Origin: Candidatus Bathyarchaeota archaeon
GTDB taxonomy: Archaea; Thermoproteota; Bathyarchaeia; Bathyarchaeales; DTEX01
Assembly: GCA_021158305.1 (NCBI GenBank)
Contig: JAGGUU010000132.1
Location: 1-9,298 of the forward strand
DNA: 9,298 bases
Direction: 5' to 3'
The position numbers were made by a program, and so were the translations under genes. The notes under the pieces were generated by a model that saw nothing but the letters and a program-made list of their open reading frames with translations, was not told the DNA's origin and did no database searches. Position 1 is the stretch's first letter. Each line of letters opens with the position of its first letter. Below, piece after piece: positions 3,692 to 9,298 of the stretch.

Positions 3692-4804
3692 TTGGGAAGG
3701 TGTAGTATTTGTGGACGTGAGTCTGCTACGATATCGAGTAACCTCGGAGTCTGCGTTGAATGCTTAAGGAGGCATCCTGAGGAGGCTCTTAGAATAGCGA
3801 TGGAGGAGCATGCTAGGAGCCGCGGATTATTCGGCCTTCCACCTGAGCCCCCTCAGGATCCAGATGGAATATTATGTGGGTTATGCGCTAATAATTGTAG
3901 GATTGGAGACGGTGGGAAGGGATTCTGCGGCCTTGTGGTTAATGAGGGTGGGAAGCTTGTTCGCCTCGGAGGAACCGCCGAGAAGGGGATTCTAGAATGG
4001 TACTACGATCCCCTTCCTACGAACTGCGTTGCGGAGTGGTTCTGTCCAGGATGCACCGGGGCGGGCTATCCGAAGTATGCGTATAAGCCTAACTCTGAGT
4101 ATGGATTCGTCAACTTAGCCGTATTTTATGGCGCATGCAGTTTCGACTGCCTCTTTTGTCAGAACTGGCACTATAGAGACTTAACTATGCGGTTACGTCC
4201 GAGCTTAACGGCTGAGGAGCTCGCTGGGAAAGTCAACGATCGCGTCTCATGCATATGCTTCTTCGGCGGGGATCCATCAGTTCAGATGGTGCATGCGTTG
4301 AGGACGAGTAGAATCTCGCTTGAGGCGGCGGAGCGAAGGGGAAGAATTCTGAGAATCTGCTGGGAAACGAACGGCAACATGAAGCGGGAGTTCGCAGTTA
4401 AGGCGGCGGAGTATTCGCTCCGCAGCGGAGGAATAGTGAAGTTCGATCTTAAGGCTTGGGACGAGAATATTCATAGGGCTTTATGCGGGGTGTCTAACAG
4501 GGCGGCTCTTGAAAACTTCCGCATTATAGGCGAACGGTTCTTCGAGAAGCGGCGGGATCTTCCAGTTTTAACGGCGAGCACGCTTATAGTTCCCGGGTAT
4601 GTCGACGCTGAGGAGGTTGGTAGACTAGCCGAGTTCATCGCGAGTATAAGCCCCGAGATTCCATATACGTTGCTGGCGTTTTATCCGCAGTACAGGCTTA
4701 ATGACCTTCCGACCACGAGCTGGAGGCAGATGCTTGAGTGCAAGAAGGCGGCTGAAAAACACCTTAAGAGAATAGAGATAGGAAATATACATCTGCTGTC
4801 TTAA
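3692..4804 (+). CDS. radical SAM enzyme (COG1180, PflA-like) with extra Cys motifs
   Basis: This 370-residue radical SAM protein reads like the archaeal group related to pyruvate formate-lyase activating enzyme and the AmmeMemoRadiSam enzyme. The 4Fe-4S site is Cys149-x3-Cys153-x2-Cys156 in YGACSFDCLFCQN; the SAM-binding glycine motif is FFGGDP (190-195), and WETNG (224-228) fits the second conserved strand. Before the barrel are an N-terminal zinc-finger-like pair, C4-x2-C7 with C21-x2-C24, then C62-x2-C65-x3-C69-x9-C79 and C112/C118/C121 (WFCPGC), which could bind zinc or a further cluster. The reaction and substrate are unknown. The start is TTG at 3692: an in-frame TGA at 3683 rules out anything earlier, and gaggag at 3685-3689 precedes it. 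The amidotransferase gene follows on the same strand after 70 bases. Confidence 0.87.
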   Translation: MGRCSICGRESATISSNLGVCVECLRRHPEEALRIAMEEHARSRGLFGLPPEPPQDPDGILCGLCANNCRIGDGGKGFCGLVVNEGGKLVRLGGTAEKGILEWYYDPLPTNCVAEWFCPGCTGAGYPKYAYKPNSEYGFVNLAVFYGACSFDCLFCQNWHYRDLTMRLRPSLTAEELAGKVNDRVSCICFFGGDPSVQMVHALRTSRISLEAAERRGRILRICWETNGNMKREFAVKAAEYSLRSGGIVKFDLKAWDENIHRALCGVSNRAALENFRIIGERFFEKRRDLPVLTASTLIVPGYVDAEEVGRLAEFIASISPEIPYTLLAFYPQYRLNDLPTTSWRQMLECKKAAEKHLKRIEIGNIHLLS

Positions 4805-4818
4805 CTGGTGCCCAATAA

Positions 4819-4827
4819 TCTTATATC
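4819..4827 (+). promoter_or_regulatory. TATA-like element before the amidotransferase gene
   Basis: The string cttatatcg lies about 50 bases before the ATG at 4875 and would give a transcription start near 4849 with a 25-base leader. An alternative is cttttaag at about 4844-4851. If real, the amidotransferase can be transcribed apart from the radical SAM gene. Confidence 0.3.
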
Positions 4828-4874
4828 GCATGTGCTGATGAATCTTTTAAGAAGCCTTGTGAGTGAGAGAAGCT

Positions 4875-5705
4875 ATGTGTAGACTCTTCGGCATGCTATC
4901 TGTTAAGCCGGCGAGCGCCGCTAAGTATATTCTTGAGGATCCATGCTCCCTATATGCGCAGAGCAAGGCGGATCCTAAGAGGCTTCAAAGCGATGGATGG
5001 GGGATAGGATTTTATGAGAATGGATCTCCAAAGCTGATAAAGAGTGAAGAGCCGGTCTACATGGAGTATGAGGTCTTCTCATCAGCCGTGCAACATGCTA
5101 AGTCGAAGGTGATTCTGGCGCATATTAGGAGGGCAAGTAATCCGAGGGGGCTTCCTAGAGAGAAGATCATATCTAAGGAGAACTCGCAGCCCTTCTCTTA
5201 TGGAAGATACATCTTCGTTCATAATGGAACGATAATGATACCGGATGAGCTTGCAGATGTCCTCGGAGGCTGGAAGGAGAAGATAAGGGGGTTCAATGAC
5301 AGCGAGGTCTATTTCTGGTTCATTATGAAAGAACTCCATGAGGGAAGAAACTTATCCTCAGCCCTGCAAAGATTGAAGGAAACGCTTGAGGAGCTCTGGA
5401 GAGAGGCACAGCGGAGACATCCGGATAAGAAACAGCCTTATGTAGGGCTGAACATGATTCTCAGCGACGGCGAATGCCTATATGCATACTGCGGGCATGG
5501 AGACTACGAAGCGAATAGTAAGTCGCTATGTTTTGGAGATCAGCCGATGCTCGAGATGTCTTACGTTCTAGGCGAGGATAGATTGGTTGTGGCGTCTGAG
5601 AAAACGAACCGAGAGGAGGACTGGAAGCCTATCAGTGACGGAGAACTCTTGATTAGCAAGATTATCAACGGCGAGATCGTTATAGAAGTGGAGAAGATTC
5701 CCTAG
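4875..5705 (+). CDS. class II glutamine amidotransferase (GATase_4/YafJ-like)
   Basis: This is an N-terminal-nucleophile glutaminase of 276 residues with no attached synthase domain. The start is fixed by chemistry: the catalytic Cys must be residue 2, so the ATG at 4875 (MCRLFG) is the start and the in-frame GTG at 4863 is not. Other hallmarks follow in order: SDGWGIGFY (39-47), HIRRAS (83-88) for substrate glutamine, SQPF (104-107), FVHNGTI (114-120) with the oxyanion Asn-Gly pair, and FNDSE (140-144). The domain releases ammonia from glutamine; the acceptor enzyme is not identified. The nearest candidate partner is the radical SAM enzyme upstream, but family members of this kind are often unlinked. 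The gene ends three bases before the end of the convergent GH3 gene. Confidence 0.88.
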   Translation: MCRLFGMLSVKPASAAKYILEDPCSLYAQSKADPKRLQSDGWGIGFYENGSPKLIKSEEPVYMEYEVFSSAVQHAKSKVILAHIRRASNPRGLPREKIISKENSQPFSYGRYIFVHNGTIMIPDELADVLGGWKEKIRGFNDSEVYFWFIMKELHEGRNLSSALQRLKETLEELWREAQRRHPDKKQPYVGLNMILSDGECLYAYCGHGDYEANSKSLCFGDQPMLEMSYVLGEDRLVVASEKTNREEDWKPISDGELLISKIINGEIVIEVEKIP

Positions 5706-5708
5706 CGC

Positions 5709-7973
5709 CTACTCGACCTCTACTTGGCTGAAGAAGATGCGAGCTGAGGGGATTACCTCTGATCCTTCGACGACTTCAAATTTGCCTGTTAGTCGTATGT
5801 CCTCGGATGAGCCTCCAATCATCACTTTGAATTTTCCCGGCTCGACAACGAGTCTCATCTTCCTATCGTAGAAGGCGAGCTGTGCGGCTGAGAGCTTGAA
5901 TGTCAACTTCCTCTTCTCCCCTGGATTTAGAGTCAGTCTCTTGAATCCTTTCAGCTCCTTCATCGGCCTTGTCACGGATGCAACTTCATCTTGCACATAG
6001 AGCTGAACCACCTCGTCGCCGATTCTTTCACCTACATTCTCAATATTGAATGATATCCTAACTGTTTCAGTAGCTCCTATTTTATCGGGGCATATATTCA
6101 GCGAGCTATACTCGAATCTCGTGTAGCTGAGTCCATGTCCAAATGGAAACAGCGGCTTAGACGAGTGTGAGACGTAATTGCCCATTGATGAAGGTTTCCT
6201 TCCATAATTGATTGGCAGCTGACCTACATGCTCTGGGAACGATGTTGGAAGCTTGCCTCCCGGATTGTAGTCTCCGAAGAGAACATCGGCCACAGCGTTT
6301 CCGCCTTCTTCTCCGGGAAGCCAAGCTTCTATGATGGCGGAGCATTTATCCACGATGCGTCTCAGCGACAGCGGCCGCCCATTGATTAGGACCAGAATTA
6401 TAGGCTTCCCTGCTTCGTGAAGAGCCTCGATGAGGTCTTCCTGAACTCCTGGAAGGCTTATGTCTGCACGATCCCTTCCCTCGCCTGAAACGTCCTCTTC
6501 TGAGAGTCCGGATCTCTCGCCGAGAACAGCGATTACTACTTCCGACTTCTCGGCGGCTTTTAACGCGTCTCTGAATCCCTCCCTAGACTTGTCCATGATC
6601 CCGCAGCCCTTAGCGTAGTAGATGCAGGTTTCTCCGGAGACCTTCCTTTTTATGCCCTCAAGCACGGTTACCGTACGCACAGCTGGCTCCTCACATCTGA
6701 GATGTGAAGTATAGCTGTAATCGCCGTGGAGATTCCTAGCGTCGTCAGCGTTCGGCCCAACTACAGCTATTGCCCTGATATCCTTTCTCAGCGGGAGTAC
6801 GCCGTCATTTTTTAGAAGAACTATTGATTCCCTAGCCGCCTTGAGGGCTAGCATCCTATCCTCATCCGTGTCAAATGCTTTCGATGCGGATTCCACATCG
6901 ACGTATGGATTCTCGAATAGTCCTAGGAGAATCTTTGCCCTTAAGATGCGGGAGACCGCCTGGTCAATAACCTTCATGGGAATCTTTTCTTTTTTAACGG
7001 CGTTTAGAAGCGGTTCTCCATAACAGTCTGTTTCGGGAAGTTCAATGTCTACTCCTGCTTCAAGAGCTTTAACGGCGGCTTCTTCATCATCAGATGCCAC
7101 ATGATGGAATGTACGGAGCATCTTTATGGAGGAGTAGTCTGAGACAACGTATCCCTTGAATCCCCATTCTCCCCGCAGCATATCTGTCAGTAGCCAACGT
7201 GAAGCTGCGCATGGAACTCCGTCGATCTCATGATAGGCGTTCATGATTGATAGGACGCTTGTCTCCTTTATGGCCGCCTCGAAAGGAAAGAGATAAACTT
7301 CCCTTAGCTCTCTTGGGGGGACATGCACGGGAGCTAAGTTTCTTCCACCCTCCGAGAATCCGTATGCCGCGAAGTGTTTAGGCGTCGCTATTACTCCCTC
7401 TCTGATATCTGATCCTTGAAGTCCCTTAATGTAGGCTACTCCAATACATGCAACAAGGTATGGATCCTCTCCGAAGGTCTCCTCGTTTCTGCCCCATCTG
7501 GGATCTCTACACACATCGAGCAGAGGTGATAATCCCTGACGTGCACCTACCGCCATCATCTGTCTTCGAATGGTGGAGGATACATTCTCAACGAGGCGGG
7601 GGTTCCATGTGCTTGCCAATCCAATTGCCTGCGGGAAGACTGTTGCTCCATAAGCCATTAAGCCGCTTAAGCATTCCTCATGTATTATGGCTGGTATGCC
7701 CAGCCTTGTCTCCTCGATTAGGAATCGTTGGATTTCATTCGCTATTGAGGCCATCTGCTTCGGATCCTTAACTTCTCGAGTTCCCCCGGACACTCGGGTT
7801 ATCTGTCCTATTCCATGCTTTAGAAGCAGCTCAGCCTTTCTACGTGAGAATTTCCCATTCTCTATTAGGTTTCTTCCCTGAACGGAGCCTAGCTGGGCAA
7901 TCTTCTCTTCGAGAGTCATCCTCTTCAGAAACTCTTTAACCTTCAACTCTACATTTAGGGCTGAGTCTGACAT
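5709..7973 (-). CDS. GH3 beta-glycosidase (beta-xylosidase/beta-glucosidase), cytosolic
   Basis: This 754-residue retaining glycoside hydrolase of family 3 has the standard three-part layout: TIM barrel (about 20-350), alpha/beta sandwich (about 380-590) and C-terminal fibronectin-III-like domain (about 640-725). Substrate-pocket motifs are DPRWGRNEETFGEDP (157-171) and KH at 199-200. The nucleophile is Asp279 in GYVVSDYS, and the general acid is probably Glu498 in SGEGRDR. FPFGHGLSYTRFEY (609-622) is a family hallmark. SEGGRNLAPVHVP (207-219) is, as I recall, common in beta-xylosidases and beta-glucosidases of this subgroup, so the exact sugar is unsettled. No signal peptide or membrane segment is present, so it should act inside the cell on imported oligosaccharides. 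It has its own TATA box and starts 65 bases after the pyrophosphatase gene. Confidence 0.93.
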   Translation of the reverse strand: MSDSALNVELKVKEFLKRMTLEEKIAQLGSVQGRNLIENGKFSRRKAELLLKHGIGQITRVSGGTREVKDPKQMASIANEIQRFLIEETRLGIPAIIHEECLSGLMAYGATVFPQAIGLASTWNPRLVENVSSTIRRQMMAVGARQGLSPLLDVCRDPRWGRNEETFGEDPYLVACIGVAYIKGLQGSDIREGVIATPKHFAAYGFSEGGRNLAPVHVPPRELREVYLFPFEAAIKETSVLSIMNAYHEIDGVPCAASRWLLTDMLRGEWGFKGYVVSDYSSIKMLRTFHHVASDDEEAAVKALEAGVDIELPETDCYGEPLLNAVKKEKIPMKVIDQAVSRILRAKILLGLFENPYVDVESASKAFDTDEDRMLALKAARESIVLLKNDGVLPLRKDIRAIAVVGPNADDARNLHGDYSYTSHLRCEEPAVRTVTVLEGIKRKVSGETCIYYAKGCGIMDKSREGFRDALKAAEKSEVVIAVLGERSGLSEEDVSGEGRDRADISLPGVQEDLIEALHEAGKPIILVLINGRPLSLRRIVDKCSAIIEAWLPGEEGGNAVADVLFGDYNPGGKLPTSFPEHVGQLPINYGRKPSSMGNYVSHSSKPLFPFGHGLSYTRFEYSSLNICPDKIGATETVRISFNIENVGERIGDEVVQLYVQDEVASVTRPMKELKGFKRLTLNPGEKRKLTFKLSAAQLAFYDRKMRLVVEPGKFKVMIGGSSEDIRLTGKFEVVEGSEVIPSARIFFSQVEVE

Positions 7974-8010
7974 CTAATTTCCCACAGAATATGCCTTTAG
8001 CGTAAGGGCT

Positions 8011-8020
8011 GTATATAAAT
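8011..8020 (-). promoter_or_regulatory. TATA box of the GH3 gene
   Basis: On the minus strand this reads ATTTATATAC. It predicts a transcription start near 7989 and a leader of about 16 bases, with a weak ribosome-binding match GTGGG before the ATG at 7973. It lies in the 65 bases after the pyrophosphatase gene, so GH3 can be expressed independently. Confidence 0.6.
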
Positions 8021-8038
8021 AGTGGTGTGGAAGGAAGT

Positions 8039-9298
8039 TTAGAGTCCAAGGAGGAGCATGAGGTTATACTTGGCTATTAAGCCGGCGAAGAGCGATGCAA
8101 CAAGAGACATGACTGTTATCAGAGTGTTTAGTGACGGGCCGGCTGTATCCTTGAATGGGTCTCCGACGGTATCCCCTATCACCGCTGCCTTATGGGCTTC
8201 GGAGCCTTTACCGCCGAAGGCTCCAGCCTCTATGTATTTCTTCGCATTGTCCCAGAGGCCCCCAGCGTTAGCCATTAGTAGGGCGAATATTAAGCCGCTC
8301 ATTATGCTTCCGCCCAAGTATCCTCCGAGAGCATCTATGCCTCCTATGAATCCAACGGCGAGGGTTATTATTATTGAGACTACGCTTGCCGGGAGCAGAT
8401 CTTTGAGGGCTCCCGTGGTTGCTATGTCGACGCACCGTGCATAGTCTGGCTTTACTCCCTTCTTTCCTTCCTTAAGTCCAGGGATCTCTCGGAACTGCCT
8501 CCTAACCTCCTCTATCATTTTGAAGGCATTCTTGCTGACAGCGAGCATAACCATCGCTGAAAAGAGCGGCGGAACAGATATTCCAACAAACATTCCGGTT
8601 AATACTTTAGGATTCATGAGGTCGAATCCAGCGGTCTTGGTCAACGTCTTGAAGGCTGCCAGCAGGGAGATCACTGTTAACCCGGCTGCTCCAATAGCGA
8701 AGCCTTTAGTTATAGCCTTAGAAGTGTTTCCCGCAGCATCTAGCATATCTGTTACCTCTATAACCTTCTCTGAGAATCCAGCCTGCTCAGCTATTCCCTT
8801 AGCATTGTCTGAGATCGGCCCATAGGCGTCTCCGGAGACTATCATGCCTACTATAGAGAGCATTCCGATGGCCGCCATGCTTATTCCATAAAGTCCCGGT
8901 AGATAAAAGTATTCGGAGATGAAGTATGCTGCGGTTGAGGCTAAGCCTATCCCAAGCAGAGGCGGGAATAGACTGATTAGACCGTATGAGAATCCGGTGA
9001 TCACATTTATCGCCGCTCCCGTCTGGGACGCCTCAGCCGTTTTCATCGCCGGAGGCCTGTTTATCGATGTAAAGTAATCCGTCGTTATGCCTATGATTAC
9101 TCCTGAAAGCAAGCCGATATTCGTCGCCACCCATATTCCTATGTTGATATTAAGCATGTATGTGATTATGAGCGTAAGCACGGCGAAGGCTATACAGGTG
9201 AAGTATGTGCCGAAATTTAGGGCTTTACCTGGGTTTCCTCTTTTTCCAACCCTGACGACTGCGACGCCCATAAGAGAAGCGATTACTCCAAGGCCTGC
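8039..9298 (-). CDS. hppA: membrane H+-pumping pyrophosphatase, C-terminal part (5' cut by window)
   Basis: This integral membrane enzyme couples pyrophosphate hydrolysis to ion pumping. The frame stays open to the window edge, nine codons past the ATG at 9271, so the N-terminal part lies outside; 419 residues are visible of a usual 650-750. Seen in order are GKRGNPGKALNFG, TTDYFTS, the acidic loop GDAYGPISDNAKGIAE, GNTSKAITKG, and GDTVGDPFKDTAGPSLN near the C-terminus, all catalytic-loop hallmarks, separated by many hydrophobic helices. In GNTSKAITKG, Lys and Thr stand where K+-dependent enzymes have Ala and Gly, so this is the K+-independent, proton-pumping class. The first catalytic loop, with the main pyrophosphate-binding aspartates, is upstream and not visible. 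Confidence 0.96.
   Translation of the reverse strand, partial: AGLGVIASLMGVAVVRVGKRGNPGKALNFGTYFTCIAFAVLTLIITYMLNINIGIWVATNIGLLSGVIIGITTDYFTSINRPPAMKTAEASQTGAAINVITGFSYGLISLFPPLLGIGLASTAAYFISEYFYLPGLYGISMAAIGMLSIVGMIVSGDAYGPISDNAKGIAEQAGFSEKVIEVTDMLDAAGNTSKAITKGFAIGAAGLTVISLLAAFKTLTKTAGFDLMNPKVLTGMFVGISVPPLFSAMVMLAVSKNAFKMIEEVRRQFREIPGLKEGKKGVKPDYARCVDIATTGALKDLLPASVVSIIITLAVGFIGGIDALGGYLGGSIMSGLIFALLMANAGGLWDNAKKYIEAGAFGGKGSEAHKAAVIGDTVGDPFKDTAGPSLNTLITVMSLVASLFAGLIAKYNLMLLLGL

Noticed and set aside
8058..8825. Long plus-strand open frames opposite the pyrophosphatase gene.
   Set aside because: They are antisense shadows of a strongly conserved gene and have the Ala/Pro/Ser-rich composition expected of such shadows.
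1..9298. CRISPR arrays, transposons, integrases, toxin-antitoxin or defence cassettes.
   Set aside because: Reading both strands showed no regularly spaced repeats, terminal inverted repeats or recognisable proteins of these kinds.

Overview
The window is archaeal chromosome. It carries a single histone-fold archaeal histone, the archaeal/eukaryotic ribosomal proteins S17e (eS17) and S30e (eS30), the endonuclease NucS/EndoMS, an intron-containing tRNA-Glu, and TATA-box promoters with short leaders. S30e together with histone, NucS and a GH3 glycosidase suggests a TACK-type archaeon, possibly a Bathyarchaeia-like lineage. That placement is inference and would need marker phylogeny.

Layout: 1-540 is AT-rich and holds two tiny ATGA-overlapping membrane-protein genes on the minus strand; the second resembles the last helix of DUF4405-type membrane proteins. 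At 621-714 is tRNA-Glu(CTC) on the minus strand, with a 16-nt intron, an encoded CCA, a folded element just past its 3' end and a palindrome over its promoter. A minus-strand histone gene (788-1003) and a plus-strand S17e gene (1198-1422) diverge from a shared 194-bp promoter region. S17e converges on and overlaps nucS (minus, to 2192). nucS in turn diverges from a methyltransferase-S30e pair (2252-3020). After a T-rich terminator comes a gap with a possible unrecognised 37-codon gene (minus, 3082-3195), then a small winged-helix regulator (minus). That regulator is divergent from a Cys-rich radical SAM enzyme (3692-4804), which is followed by a class II glutamine amidotransferase (4875-5705). 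The right third, all minus strand, is a cytosolic GH3 beta-glycosidase (5709-7973) and the C-terminal part of a membrane pyrophosphatase of the K+-independent, proton-pumping type (8039 to the right edge).

Functionally the window is mostly housekeeping: chromatin, translation, mismatch repair, pyrophosphate-driven proton pumping and intracellular sugar release. No CRISPR array, transposase, integrase, toxin-antitoxin or defence cassette was seen, and I do not see a convincing new multi-gene system. The parts most worth a second look are the small membrane pair beside the tRNA 3' end, the structured DNA around the tRNA, the possible small gene at 3082-3195, and the radical SAM enzyme with extra cysteine clusters.
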